64,000 nucleotides of DNA from an uncultured Prevotella sp. (GTDB lineage Bacteria > Bacteroidota > Bacteroidia > Bacteroidales > Bacteroidaceae), in NCBI GenBank assembly GCA_944319795.1, contig CALUFA010000005.1:27925-91924 (forward strand). The letters are read 5' to 3'. A program made the position numbers and the translations under genes. Under the pieces are notes generated by a model, which saw nothing but the letters and a program-made list of their open reading frames with translations, searched no databases and was not told the DNA's origin. Below are positions 25,979-34,852 of this stretch, piece by piece. Positions within the stretch are counted from its first letter, which is position 1. Each line of letters opens with the position of its first letter.

Positions 25979-27073
25979 CTACCGTTTCAATTCAAACAGT
26001 ATCTGCAAGATGCGCTCCGCGGTGCGCCCGTCCCAGCGGTCGGGCAGCGCACACTTCTTCCATCGCCCCTCTACGATGCGTGAAACGGCGTCGGCCAGCT
26101 TGTCGGCGTTCTCTCCCACCAACTCGTTCGAGCCTACTTTCACCGTCTCGATATGCTCTGTATAGCTGTTAAGAGTCGCGCAGGGCACGCCGTTGAACGT
26201 AGCTTCCTCGGCAACATTACCCGAATCGGTAACTATTCCCTTAGCGTTGGCCGTAAGATAGCCGAACTCCAAGTAGGTCAAAGGCTCTATGATGAAGAAG
26301 TTTGGGTAGCCTTCAACAAGCGGCCTGACAACCTCGGCCGCCGCAGGACGCAACGGTGCTACGACCGTTACGCCGCCTGCCGCACGGCACATGGCCGTGA
26401 GCATAAGCCCGAGGTTTGCCTTATCGGCAAGCAGAGCCTTGCGGTTGAGCGTGAATACGACGTACTCTTTCTCTTTGAGGGGCAGCCCGTCGAACACGGC
26501 CGGACGGACGAGCCGCGAGCGGTTGAAGCGCAACGAGTCCATCAGGATGTTGCCTACCATGTAGACTTGCGACAGCTCCGCGCCCTCGCGGCTCACGATG
26601 CTGTTGCTTCCCATGCCCGCAGTGAAGAGAAGGTCGGAAAGCCCGTCGATGACGAGACGGTTGATTTCCTTCGGCATCCTGATGTCGAACGAGCGCGTGC
26701 CCGCCACGAGATGGGCAAGCGTAAGCCCGTGTTTCTTGGCGACTATGGCCACGGCCATGGTCGAGGCGAGGTCGTCTACTACTATTACGACGTCTGCCGG
26801 CGTGGCGTCGAGATACTTCTCGAACTCCGACATTACGCGCCCCGTCAGCTCGTTGAGGTTGCTGCAGTCTACGCCGAGGTACACGTCGGGGGCGCTTATG
26901 CCCAAATCGGCGTAGAGGGAAGGCTCTATCGTGGGGTCGTTTTCAGCCCCGGTGTAAACCAACTTGAAGTCAACGGCCCTGCCGTCCTCCTTAGCCGAGG
27001 CCACGGCACGCACCAATGGAGCGACCTTTATGAAGTTGGGCCGAGCTCCGGCAACGATACATATATTCAACAT
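25979..27073 (-). CDS. wecB: UDP-N-acetylglucosamine 2-epimerase (non-hydrolysing)
   Basis: A 364-residue GT-B-fold epimerase that interconverts UDP-GlcNAc and UDP-ManNAc for surface polysaccharides. Seen are the start MLNICIVAGARPNFIKVAPL, the HLVAGTRSFDIRMPKEINR region (family HVEAGLRS...PEE.NR) and GIVTDSGNVAEEATFNGVP. The usual HVEAG reads HLVAG and the usual PEE reads PKE, so it belongs to a divergent branch. The substrate may differ from GlcNAc. No other cell-surface polysaccharide genes lie beside it. Confidence 0.85.
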   Translation of the reverse strand: MLNICIVAGARPNFIKVAPLVRAVASAKEDGRAVDFKLVYTGAENDPTIEPSLYADLGISAPDVYLGVDCSNLNELTGRVMSEFEKYLDATPADVVIVVDDLASTMAVAIVAKKHGLTLAHLVAGTRSFDIRMPKEINRLVIDGLSDLLFTAGMGSNSIVSREGAELSQVYMVGNILMDSLRFNRSRLVRPAVFDGLPLKEKEYVVFTLNRKALLADKANLGLMLTAMCRAAGGVTVVAPLRPAAAEVVRPLVEGYPNFFIIEPLTYLEFGYLTANAKGIVTDSGNVAEEATFNGVPCATLNSYTEHIETVKVGSNELVGENADKLADAVSRIVEGRWKKCALPDRWDGRTAERILQILFELKR

Positions 27074-27093
27074 TTTCCTTTATCCTTTAATTG

Positions 27094-27202
27094 AAAATGG
27101 AGAGTTGGAATCTGAAAATTATGATTACCATGCTCCCGTTCATGCTTTAACAGGGCAAAGGTAATCATAATTTTCAAATCCCAACTCTCTATTTCCGGTT
27201 AA
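27094..27202. repeat. Word-repeat inverted repeat (AATTATGATTACC family)
   Basis: GAGAGTTGG and AAAATTATGATTACC on the left face GGTAATCATAATTTT and CCAACTCTC on the right. Confidence 0.75.
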
Positions 27203-27204
27203 AA

Positions 27205-28158
27205 TCACTCTGACTTGAACAAATCCTTGATGCCGCCGATGCTGCCCATAAGGTTGGTAGCTTCGTATGGCAGGTAGACGGTCTTGGTCTTGTCGCCCGT
27301 GGCCACTTCCTCAAGCATCTGTATGTATTTCTGCGCCAACAGGTAGTTTGCCGGGTTGGTGCTCTTGCCTACGGCCTCGGTTATCTTCTCTATGGCTATC
27401 GCCTCGGCCTCGGCCTTGCGTATTCGGGCCTGCGCTTCGCCCTCGGCATTGAGTATTGCCATCTGCTTGTCGGCCTCGGCCTTGTTGATTATGGCCGTCT
27501 TCTCGCCCTCCGACTTAAGTATGGCGGCGGCCTTCTCGCCTTCGCTTGTAAGTATGGTGGCGCGCTTGTTGCGCTCGGCCTGCATCTGTTTCTCCATTGC
27601 CTGGAGGACGCTCTCGGGCGGAGTGATGTCCTGCAGCTCGACGCGGTTCACCTTGATGCCCCACTTGTTGGTGGCGTCGTCGAGCACGGCGCGCAGCTTT
27701 GTGTTGATGGTGTCGCGCGAAGTGAGCGTCTGGTCAAGCTCAAGCTCGCCTATGATGTTGCGCAGCGTCGTCTGCGTCAGCTTCTCTATGGCGTTGGGCA
27801 GGTTGCTTATTTCGTAGACGGCCTTGAACGGGTCGACTATCTGGAAGTACAGCAAGGCGTTTATCTGCGTCTGAACGTTGTCCTTGGTGATGACGTTCTG
27901 CTTGTCGAAGTCGTACACTTGTTCGCGCAAGTCGATAGAGTCGGTATATACGTACCTGCCCCGGCGTATGGAGACTATCTCCTTGGCACGGTCGATGAAG
28001 GGGATTATTACGTTGATGCCGGGCTTCAACGTGGCGTAATACTTGCCGAGACGCTCTATTATCTTGGTCTCGGACTGCGGGATGATGACAAGGCTTTTCT
28101 TAACCAGCACCAACGCACAGATTACTAATGCGATAAGAACGTAAATGAAGATGTCCAT
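27205..28158 (-). CDS. SPFH/Band 7 membrane protein (paraslipin/QmcA-like)
   Basis: 317 residues. One N-terminal membrane helix (FIYVLIALVICALVLV) is followed by the SPFH domain (IIPQSETKIIERLGKYYATLKPGINVIIPF) and a long coiled-coil tail rich in Ala/Glu/Lys (EGEKAAAILKSEGEKTAIINKAEADKQ, 210-265). Such proteins form oligomeric membrane microdomain scaffolds. An NfeD-family gene lies just upstream on the same strand, the usual partner, which supports a joint role in membrane organisation or protein quality control. Confidence 0.9.
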   Translation of the reverse strand: MDIFIYVLIALVICALVLVKKSLVIIPQSETKIIERLGKYYATLKPGINVIIPFIDRAKEIVSIRRGRYVYTDSIDLREQVYDFDKQNVITKDNVQTQINALLYFQIVDPFKAVYEISNLPNAIEKLTQTTLRNIIGELELDQTLTSRDTINTKLRAVLDDATNKWGIKVNRVELQDITPPESVLQAMEKQMQAERNKRATILTSEGEKAAAILKSEGEKTAIINKAEADKQMAILNAEGEAQARIRKAEAEAIAIEKITEAVGKSTNPANYLLAQKYIQMLEEVATGDKTKTVYLPYEATNLMGSIGGIKDLFKSE

Positions 28159-28164
28159 ATTTTT

Positions 28165-28292
28165 ATAGTTTTAAGTTGACAAGTAACAAGCAGACGAGCA
28201 GACAAGGAAATTACCCAAGCAACAAGTTTTACGAACGCAAACAAACAGAATCAAATCTCCTTGTCTGCTCGTCTGCTTGTCGCTTGTCTGCT
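28165..28292. repeat. Word-repeat inverted repeat (AAGCAGACGAGCAGACAAGG)
   Basis: CAAGCAGACGAGCAGACAAGG is mirrored by CCTTGTCTGCTCGTCTGCTTG around about 55 nt. It lies between the NfeD and SPFH genes. Confidence 0.8.
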
Positions 28293-28294
28293 AT

Positions 28295-28744
28295 TCACAC
28301 TTTCTCCACTGTTATTATTATGCTCTCACGGCCTACTACGCGGACGTTTTGGCCGAGAGGGACGTAGGAACCGTCGGCGGAAACTGCCTTCCAGTCGTCG
28401 CCGTCGATGGCCACGCGGCCGTAACCGCCCTGCTCTATGGCCTCGCTAACGCGGCCGACGCGCCCCATCAGGGCGTCGGCGTTGCTCGGCCTTTCGCGCC
28501 GCCTGCCGTGCAGCCACTTGACGAGCCGCGGCCTGAGGAAGAACAGGGAGAGTACCGACACGACGGCGAAAATCTCCAGCTGGACCGTGAACCCGGCCCC
28601 CAAGGCAGCCACCACCGTCGAAACGAGGGCGCCTATGGAGAAGCACAATATGAAGAAGTCGCCCGAAGTGACCTCGAGTATCAGGCAAAGCAGGACTACG
28701 AGCGCCCAGAATTGCCACAAATTGGCAGTAAAATAATCAATCAT
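28295..28744 (-). CDS. NfeD family membrane protein
   Basis: 149 residues with two or three N-terminal membrane helices (FWALVVLLCLILEVTSGDFFILCFSIGALVSTVVAAL and the following hydrophobic segment). A C-terminal OB-fold domain (LMGRVGRVSEAIEQGGYGRVAIDGDDWKAVS) completes it. This is the short NfeD form without the ClpP-like protease domain. It is transcribed ahead of the SPFH gene and probably forms a functional pair with it in the inner membrane. Confidence 0.88.
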   Translation of the reverse strand: MIDYFTANLWQFWALVVLLCLILEVTSGDFFILCFSIGALVSTVVAALGAGFTVQLEIFAVVSVLSLFFLRPRLVKWLHGRRRERPSNADALMGRVGRVSEAIEQGGYGRVAIDGDDWKAVSADGSYVPLGQNVRVVGRESIIITVEKV

Positions 28745-29028
28745 CCGTTAGTGTTTTTTACCTTTACCGAGCCGCCACGGCCTTGCGCCGACGCCGTATC
28801 CGCATAGCCGGAACACCTTGCAGGCACGCAGCCTTACGACCCGTCATTACATCTGCGAAGATAAACAATTTTATCGGTTTCGGCAAGAAATAGCGCAACT
28901 TTTTTCTTATCATGCCGCAATAACAACAAAAATGTCACAATCCGCCCTGCTTAAGGCCATACCAGGAAGCCGCATCAGGAACGAGACATTACGCTAACCC
29001 GTAACGCATTGATAATCAGCAGCCTTGC
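28745..29028. other. Gene-free stretch upstream of NfeD
   Basis: On the minus strand a TATCTTCG box (28856-28863) with TTGCCG (28881-28886) 17 bp upstream is a plausible promoter for NfeD-SPFH. Nothing else was recognised before array 3. Confidence 0.45.
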
Positions 29029-29109
29029 AAAAGGCATCCTTTTGCAGCCTAAAAGGCAGCCTTTCGGGCGGTAAAAGGTTACCTTTTGCAGCCTAAAAGG
29101 TTACCTTTT
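29029..29109. repeat. 22-bp palindrome array 3 (4 units)
   Basis: Units start at 29029, 29051, 29073 and 29095, exactly 22 bp apart. This is the cleanest copy: all four begin AAAAGG and contain CCTTT, with centres CAT, CAG, TTA and TTA. Confidence 0.9.
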
Positions 29110-29200
29110 ATACGGCGACGGTCGGCAACGGGCGGAATATCCATGTAAGAACGGCCATGCCGGTTACGGCTACGGCCACGGCGAACGACGCCACGCAACA

Positions 29201-29234
29201 TGCTGAAAGCCGACTTCACAGCCGGCTTTCAGCA
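29201..29234. terminator. Perfect 12-bp hairpin
   Basis: TGCTGAAAGCCG pairs with CGGCTTTCAGCA around 10 nt. It lies about 115 bp beyond the DUF2023-type gene end and could terminate that minus-strand transcript. A U-run is poor. Confidence 0.5.
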
Positions 29235-29349
29235 GTTATACAAAAACATTATGAATTTTATTTAGCGAACAAGATTTCAGAAAATAAGTTTATCACGCTA
29301 ATAAGAAGTATCCCGGAAACAATCCGACACGCAGGCCGTAGGAAACAAG

Positions 29350-29712
29350 TCACTGCGCCTGTTTGCAGTCGCGGCACTTGCGTTCGCAATATCTCTCGCA
29401 CTGGGCACAGATGTCGTATCCGAGCATTGCGCCGAGGATGAAGTCCTCTTCCGGCGAAAGCATGTTCAACGGCCTGTTTAACATAAGGCGGACAGCGTCG
29501 AGGCATTCCTTACGGCCGAAGAAAAGGTTCATACGGTCGTTGCCTACGGGGTAGATAACATAGCTGATGTTCTGCCGTTTCAAACGGGCCGTCGCATACT
29601 CTACGTATTTCTTGTTAAAAGTAAACAAAACCATTTGTCTCACGCCTTTCTTAAATTCGTAGATATGGTTCACCAGCACCTTCATGTCCGGCGGCATTAT
29701 TTCGGTCTGCAT
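29350..29712 (-). CDS. DUF2023-type small protein with cysteine-rich tail
   Basis: 120 residues. The body ([27 protein letters not shown]...[18 protein letters not shown]) matches my memory of the DUF2023 family often found beside flavodoxin in Bacteroidota. The C-terminus is cysteine-rich ([15 protein letters not shown]), which suggests metal or iron-sulfur binding. An AAGGAGG stretch 8 nt before the ATG at 29712 favours that start. The flavodoxin gene ends 33 bp upstream on the same strand, so the two are probably one operon. Its function is not known. Confidence 0.75.
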   Translation of the reverse strand: MQTEIMPPDMKVLVNHIYEFKKGVRQMVLFTFNKKYVEYATARLKRQNISYVIYPVGNDRMNLFFGRKECLDAVRLMLNRPLNMLSPEEDFILGAMLGYDICAQCERYCERKCRDCKQAQ

Positions 29713-29745
29713 ACGGCTGTCCTCCTTACAAGTTATGGTTGAAAA

Positions 29746-30249
29746 TCAGAGAGAGTCTTTTATCCCGGCAATCCACGCGTCGATGCGCGCGTCGGTCTTG
29801 TCGTCCTCGTTCACGTCGTCGAGGGCCAAGCCTACGAACTGTCCGTCGACTACGGCGGCGGAATCGTCGTAAGTGTAACCGTCGGTAGGAACCTGCCCTA
29901 CGAATCTTACGCCGCAGCCCTTAAGGTTCTCGTAAATCTCGCCTATGGCGGCGCAGAACGTGTCTCCGTAAGACTCGCAGTCGCCGCAACCGAACAGCGC
30001 GACGGTCTTTCCCTCAAGGTCAGCCCCCTTCAGTTTCTCTAATCCGTCGTACCAGTCGTCCTGAAGTTCGCCCGCTCCCCACGTCGAAGTGCCGAGCAGC
30101 AGGTTGCGGTAGGCGCCGACGGTGTCGGCGGAGATGTCCGCCACGTCGTAAACATCAGATGAAGCTAGGCCGAGCCTGCCGGCTATCTTCGCGGCGATGG
30201 CCTGGCACGTCCCAGTCGAGGAACCGTAAATTATACACGTCTTATCCAT
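29746..30249 (-). CDS. fldA: Flavodoxin
   Basis: A 167-residue long-chain flavodoxin, an FMN electron carrier used instead of ferredoxin when iron is scarce. The phosphate loop is GSSTGTCQAIAAKI (9-22), followed by STWGAGELQDDWYDGL and ALFGCGDCESYGDTFC, the isoalloxazine-binding loops. The length is normal. It is transcribed ahead of the DUF2023-type gene. Its promoter region carries two 16-bp direct repeats that look like an operator. Confidence 0.93.
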   Translation of the reverse strand: MDKTCIIYGSSTGTCQAIAAKIAGRLGLASSDVYDVADISADTVGAYRNLLLGTSTWGAGELQDDWYDGLEKLKGADLEGKTVALFGCGDCESYGDTFCAAIGEIYENLKGCGVRFVGQVPTDGYTYDDSAAVVDGQFVGLALDDVNEDDKTDARIDAWIAGIKDSL

Positions 30250-30281
30250 ATTAATTGCATTTTAAGATTGTCATTTATTTA

Positions 30282-30320
30282 CGCTTGCAAAGTTAGCGCA
30301 AAACAAGCTACGCCGCAATA
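30282..30320 (-). promoter_or_regulatory. Promoter of the flavodoxin operon
   Basis: On the minus strand a TAACTTTG -7 box lies about 35-45 nt before the flavodoxin start, with TTGCGG about 20 bp further upstream. Confidence 0.5.
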
Positions 30321-30357
30321 CCTAAAAATAGGGTTTCAGCAAATACCTAAAAATAGG
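30317..30357. promoter_or_regulatory. Tandem 16-bp direct repeats upstream of flavodoxin
   Basis: AATACCTAAAAATAGG occurs at 30317-30332 and again at 30342-30357, 25 bp apart. Each copy contains the palindrome CCTAAAAATAGG. They lie just upstream of the flavodoxin promoter, as expected for binding sites of a regulator, perhaps one responding to iron or redox state. Confidence 0.6.
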
Positions 30358-30496
30358 TAAGCGCAAGGCCGGGCGTGGCGCTCCGCGCGCCGTAACTTAC
30401 GCTGCAAAGCGGCGGCACGGCCGCGCGCCCACCCCATTTTAGCCGCACAAAAACATTAATCTTACTTAATCATTCGTCTATATCGACAATAATTTG

Positions 30497-30595
30497 TATT
30501 TTTGCAGAAAATAACCTACGCAAAGGCAGGCAAGACACGGTTGAGTGGAATCCGAGGAAGGCTTGCCGCAAAGACATGCAAGCGTAGCATTTTTT
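30497..30595 (+). promoter_or_regulatory. lysS promoter box and structured leader with terminator-like stem
   Basis: TATTTTTG (30497-30504) is a -7 box. The transcript would fold with GGCAAG (30529-30534) pairing CTTGCC (30562-30567) and an outer CTACGC (30516-30521) pairing GCGTAG (30582-30587). TTTTTT follows at 30590-30595. This is a small-RNA or attenuator shape before lysS. No T-box or lysine riboswitch motif was seen. Confidence 0.5.
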
Positions 30596-30620
30596 GATTC
30601 AACAAAGAACATTTTCAAAT

Positions 30621-32360
30621 ATGAACGTTTTAGAACTAAGTGAACAGGAAATTGGCAGACGCCAAAGCCTTGAAGAACTACGCGCAATGGGCATCGACCC
30701 GTATCCTGCGGCAGAGTATCCCACTAACGCATTCTCAACAGACATAAAGGCGGAATTCAACGACGACGAGCGCCGCGAGGTGTGCATAGCCGGACGCATG
30801 ATGAGCCGCCGCGTAATGGGAAAGGCGGCGTTCGCCGAACTGCAAGACTCGAAAGGAAGGATACAAGTTTACATAACACGCGACGACATTTGCCCCGGAG
30901 AGGACAAAGACTTATATAACAAGGTATTCAAGAAACTGCTCGACATAGGCGACTTCATCGGCGTCAAGGGCTTCGTGTTCCGCACGCAGACCGGCGAAAT
31001 CAGCGTCCACGCACAAGAGCTGACGCTGCTCTCGAAGAGCCTCAAGCCGCTGCCGATAGTGAAATACAAGGACGGAGTGGCTTACGACAAGTTCGACGAC
31101 CCCGAACTGCGCTACCGCCAAAGGTACGTAGACCTCGTAGTGAACGACGGCGTAAAATACACATTCATGCAACGCGCAACCGTGATAAGGACCATCCGCC
31201 GCGTGCTCGACGAGGCCGGATACACCGAGGTCGAGACGCCTACGCTGCAGACCATAGCCGGCGGAGCGAGCGCAAGACCGTTCATAACCCACTTCAACGC
31301 GCTCGACACCGACATGTACATGCGCATCGCAACCGAGCTTTACCTCAAAAGGCTGATTGTCGGCGGATTCGAGGGTGTGTACGAAATCGGCAAGAACTTC
31401 CGCAACGAAGGCATGGACCGTAACCACAACCCCGAGTTCACATGCATGGAGCTGTACGTACAGTACAAGGACTACAACTGGATGATGTCGTTCACCGAGA
31501 AACTGCTCGAGACTGTTTGCATAGCCGTGAACGGAAAGCCCGAACGCGAGATAGACGGAAATATAGTCAGCTTCAAGGCGCCATACCGCCGTCTGCCCAT
31601 ACTCGAGGCAATAAAGGAGAAAACGGGTTACGACCTTACGGGCATGGACGAGGCACAGATACGCGAGGTATGCAAGAAGCTCAATATGGAAATAGACGAC
31701 ACGATGGGCAAGGGAAAGCTAATCGACGAAATCTTCGGAGAGTTCTGCGAAGGCACGTTCATACAGCCTACGTTCATCACCGACTACCCCGTCGAGATGA
31801 GCCCGCTGACAAAGATGCACCGCTCGAAGCCCGGACTGACCGAAAGGTTCGAGCTCATGGTGAACGGCAAGGAGCTTGCCAACGCATACTCGGAGCTTAA
31901 CGACCCGATAGACCAAGAGGAACGCTTCAAGGAACAGATGCGCTTAGCCGACAAGGGCGACGACGAAGCCATGATCATAGACCAAGACTTCCTACGCGCC
32001 CTGCAATACGGCATGCCGCCCACAAGCGGCATAGGCATAGGCATAGACCGCCTTGTAATGCTCATGACGGGCAAGACATACATACAAGAGGTGCTCTTCT
32101 TCCCACAGATGCGCCCCGAAAAGAAAGCCCCCAAGAGCAGCAACGAGGAATGGGCGGCAGTAGGAGTGCCCGAAGAATGGGTGCCCGTGCTCAACAAGTG
32201 CGGCTACTACCTCGTCGGAGACATAAAAGAAGTGAATCCGCAAAAGCTCCAAATGGACGCGTGCGGAGTAAACAAAAAATACAAGTTAGGCTACGAGAAT
32301 CCGAAGGTCGACGAGTTCGCCAAATGGATAGAAGCGGCAAATAAAATTGAAAATTCATAA
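30621..32360 (+). CDS. lysS: Lysyl-tRNA synthetase (class II)
   Basis: 579 residues. The anticodon-binding OB domain occupies about 55-150 (VCIAGRMMSRRVMGKAAFAELQD). The class II core follows with motif 2 (YEIGKNFRNEGMDRNHNPEFTCME) and motif 3 (GIGIGIDRLVMLM). A C-terminal extension of about 70 residues (EEWVPVLNKCGYYLVGDIKEVNP) follows the core, as known for Bacteroidota LysRS. The ATG at 30621 is preferred over an in-frame TTG at 30594 inside the leader. The gene is followed by a word-repeat hairpin and gpsA. Confidence 0.95.
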   Translation: MNVLELSEQEIGRRQSLEELRAMGIDPYPAAEYPTNAFSTDIKAEFNDDERREVCIAGRMMSRRVMGKAAFAELQDSKGRIQVYITRDDICPGEDKDLYNKVFKKLLDIGDFIGVKGFVFRTQTGEISVHAQELTLLSKSLKPLPIVKYKDGVAYDKFDDPELRYRQRYVDLVVNDGVKYTFMQRATVIRTIRRVLDEAGYTEVETPTLQTIAGGASARPFITHFNALDTDMYMRIATELYLKRLIVGGFEGVYEIGKNFRNEGMDRNHNPEFTCMELYVQYKDYNWMMSFTEKLLETVCIAVNGKPEREIDGNIVSFKAPYRRLPILEAIKEKTGYDLTGMDEAQIREVCKKLNMEIDDTMGKGKLIDEIFGEFCEGTFIQPTFITDYPVEMSPLTKMHRSKPGLTERFELMVNGKELANAYSELNDPIDQEERFKEQMRLADKGDDEAMIIDQDFLRALQYGMPPTSGIGIGIDRLVMLMTGKTYIQEVLFFPQMRPEKKAPKSSNEEWAAVGVPEEWVPVLNKCGYYLVGDIKEVNPQKLQMDACGVNKKYKLGYENPKVDEFAKWIEAANKIENS

Positions 32361-32467
32361 TTGTAAATGGAGAATTATGATTACCTTTGTCGGTGCCGGA
32401 CAGCATCGGCCCGCTAAATAAAGAGGTAATCATAATTCCCAATTACCAATTCTTAATTCTCAATTTA
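32345..32467. repeat. Word-repeat inverted repeat (AATTATGATTACC family)
   Basis: GGAGAATTATGATTACC is mirrored by GGTAATCATAATTCCC, with AATTG/CAATT words outside. It lies between lysS and gpsA and overlaps the end of lysS. Confidence 0.75.
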
Positions 32468-32474
32468 GGAAACA

Positions 32475-33470
32475 ATGTTCGACTGCGGAAGAATAGCGAT
32501 TATCGGCGGTGGCAGCTGGGCCACGGCAATAGCCAAGATAGTGGTGGCACACACCCACCACATAGGGTGGTATATGCGCCGCGACGACCGCATTGAGGAC
32601 TTCAAACGCTTGGGGCACAACCCCGCATACCTGACGAGCGTACACTTCAACATAAGCGAGATTGACTTTTACAGCGACATAAACAAGGTCGTACAATCGC
32701 ACGACACGCTGATATTCGTCACGCCGTCGGCATACATCAAGAACCACTTGAAGAAGTTGAGGACAAGGATCAAGGACAAGTTCGTCGTAACGGCAATCAA
32801 GGGCATCGTGCCCGACGAAAACCTCGTATGCTCGGAATACTTCCACCATGTGTACGACATACCTTACGAGAATCTTGCCTGCTTGGGCGGACCGTCGCAT
32901 GCCGAAGAGGTGGCGCTTGAACGATTGTCGTACCTCACCGTAGGCTGCAGCGACCGCGACAAGGCCAAAGCCTTCGCCGACGCGCTGGCATGCGACTACA
33001 TAAAGACAAAAATAAGCAGCGACGTCATCGGAATTGAGTACGCATCGGTACTTAAAAACGTCTATGCAATAGCGGCGGGAATCTGCAACGGCCTGAAATA
33101 CGGCGACAACTTCATGTCAGTACTGATGGCCAACGCCGTACAAGAAATGTCGCGCTTCCTCAAGTCGGTTTATCCGCTCGACCGCAACATCACGGATTCC
33201 GTCTACCTCGGCGACCTGCTCGTAACAGGATACTCCAACTTCTCGCGCAACCGCACGTTCGGCACAATGATAGGCAAAGGCTACAGCGTGAAAAGCGCGC
33301 AGATAGAAATGGAAATGATAGCCGAAGGGTATTTCGGCACGAAGTGCATGAAGGAAATAAACCGCCACTGGCACGTCAACATGCCGATACTCGACGCCGT
33401 GTACAACATACTCTACGAACGAATCAGTCCGCAAATAGAAATTAAATTATTAACCGATTCTTTCAGGTAA
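32475..33470 (+). CDS. gpsA: Glycerol-3-phosphate dehydrogenase [NAD(P)+]
   Basis: A 331-residue cytoplasmic enzyme reducing dihydroxyacetone phosphate to sn-glycerol-3-phosphate for phospholipid synthesis. Motifs are the Rossmann site IIGGGSWATAIAKIV, VTAIKGIVPDE, LGGPSHAEEVALE and the catalytic lysine region EYASVLKNVYAIAAGICNGLKYGDN. Length and start are normal. pgi starts 22 bp after its stop, so both are likely co-transcribed. Confidence 0.95.
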   Translation: MFDCGRIAIIGGGSWATAIAKIVVAHTHHIGWYMRRDDRIEDFKRLGHNPAYLTSVHFNISEIDFYSDINKVVQSHDTLIFVTPSAYIKNHLKKLRTRIKDKFVVTAIKGIVPDENLVCSEYFHHVYDIPYENLACLGGPSHAEEVALERLSYLTVGCSDRDKAKAFADALACDYIKTKISSDVIGIEYASVLKNVYAIAAGICNGLKYGDNFMSVLMANAVQEMSRFLKSVYPLDRNITDSVYLGDLLVTGYSNFSRNRTFGTMIGKGYSVKSAQIEMEMIAEGYFGTKCMKEINRHWHVNMPILDAVYNILYERISPQIEIKLLTDSFR

Positions 33471-33492
33471 AGAATCATAATACCTATAACAA

Positions 33493-34851
33493 ATGAAAAA
33501 TATCTCATTAGACGTAACAAAAGCTACAAAGTTCCTCGCTGAAGGAACCGTAAAGGCTTACGAACCGAAAGTCAAGGCCGCGCAAGAGGCTTTGGAAAAC
33601 GGCACATGCCCGGGCAACGACTTCCTCGGCTGGCTCCACCTGCCGTCGTCGATCACGCCTGAGTTCCTGAAGGAAATACAGGACTGCGCCGACACACTGC
33701 GCCAAAACTGCGAGGCAATCGTTGTGGCCGGCATCGGCGGAAGCTACCTCGGAGCGCGCGCCGTAATCGAGGCGTTGGGCAATTCGTTCGCATGGCTTGT
33801 CGGCGACAAGAAGAATCCTACAATCCTCTTCGCCGGCAACAACATAGGCGAGGACTATCTTTCCGAGCTCACAGAATACCTGAAAGGCAAGAAGTTCGGC
33901 GTAATAAACATATCAAAGTCAGGCACTACGACGGAGACGGCACTCACATTCCGCCTGCTTAAGAAGCAGTGCGAAGACCAACGCGGCAAGGAAGAGGCCA
34001 AGAAGGTCATCGTAGCCGTTACCGACGCCAACAAGGGAGCGGCACGCGCAGCAGCCGACAAGGAGGGATACAAAACTTTCGTCATTCCTGACAACGTAGG
34101 CGGACGCTTCTCGGTGCTCACCCCGGTAGGCCTTCTGCCTATCGCATGCGCAGGCTTCGACATCAAGCAGCTCGTAGCCGGAGCGGCCGACATGGAGAAG
34201 GCTTGCGGAAAAGACGTTGCCTACGAGGAGAACCCGGCAGCAATATACGCAGCCGTGCGCAACGGCCTGTACGAGCAGGCTGGCAAGAAAATAGAGATAA
34301 TGGTGAACTACCAGCCTAAACTGCACTACATCAGCGAATGGTGGAAGCAGCTCTACGGAGAGAGCGAAGGCAAGGACGGCAAGGGCATATTCCCTGCCGC
34401 ATGCGACTTCACTACCGACCTTCACTCGATGGGCCAGTGGATTCAGCAGGGCGAGCGCTCAATCTACGAGACGGTTATCAGCATAGAGCAGCCCAACCGC
34501 GAACTGCTGTTCCCCAACGACGACGAGAACCTCGACGGACTGAACTTCCTCGCAGGCAAGCGCGTCGACGAAGTGAACAAGATGGCAGAGCTTGGCACAC
34601 GCCTGGCACACGTTGACGGCGGAGTGCCCAACATCCGCGTAAGCGTACCGGTGCTCAACGAGTACTACTTAGGCCAGCTCATCTACTTCTTCGAAATCGC
34701 ATGCGGCATCAGCGGCAACGTGCTCGGCGTGAACCCGTTCAACCAGCCCGGCGTAGAGGCTTACAAGAAGAACATGTTCGCACTGCTCGACAAACCGGGC
34801 TACGAGGCTGAGAGCAAAGCAATCAAAGAAAGACTGGCCAACGAAAAATAA
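33493..34851 (+). CDS. pgi: Glucose-6-phosphate isomerase
   Basis: A 452-residue phosphoglucose isomerase of the shorter bacterial type (about 450 residues). The sugar-phosphate sites are [17 protein letters not shown] (near 78) and [15 protein letters not shown] (near 139). [14 protein letters not shown] and the C-terminal [13 protein letters not shown] complete the signature. It interconverts glucose-6-phosphate and fructose-6-phosphate. It follows gpsA closely and is separated from the HAD gene by a word-repeat hairpin. Confidence 0.96.
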   Translation: MKNISLDVTKATKFLAEGTVKAYEPKVKAAQEALENGTCPGNDFLGWLHLPSSITPEFLKEIQDCADTLRQNCEAIVVAGIGGSYLGARAVIEALGNSFAWLVGDKKNPTILFAGNNIGEDYLSELTEYLKGKKFGVINISKSGTTTETALTFRLLKKQCEDQRGKEEAKKVIVAVTDANKGAARAAADKEGYKTFVIPDNVGGRFSVLTPVGLLPIACAGFDIKQLVAGAADMEKACGKDVAYEENPAAIYAAVRNGLYEQAGKKIEIMVNYQPKLHYISEWWKQLYGESEGKDGKGIFPAACDFTTDLHSMGQWIQQGERSIYETVISIEQPNRELLFPNDDENLDGLNFLAGKRVDEVNKMAELGTRLAHVDGGVPNIRVSVPVLNEYYLGQLIYFFEIACGISGNVLGVNPFNQPGVEAYKKNMFALLDKPGYEAESKAIKERLANEK

Positions 34852-34852
34852 T

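Noticed and set aside
29029-29109. Possible CRISPR array
   Set aside because: The 22-bp unit has only a 7-nt variable spacer, each unit is itself imperfect, and there are no cas genes. Spacers are far too short.
30505-30620. T-box or lysine riboswitch before lysS
   Set aside because: No T-box TGGNACCGCG sequence and no lysine-riboswitch core. The leader is too short.
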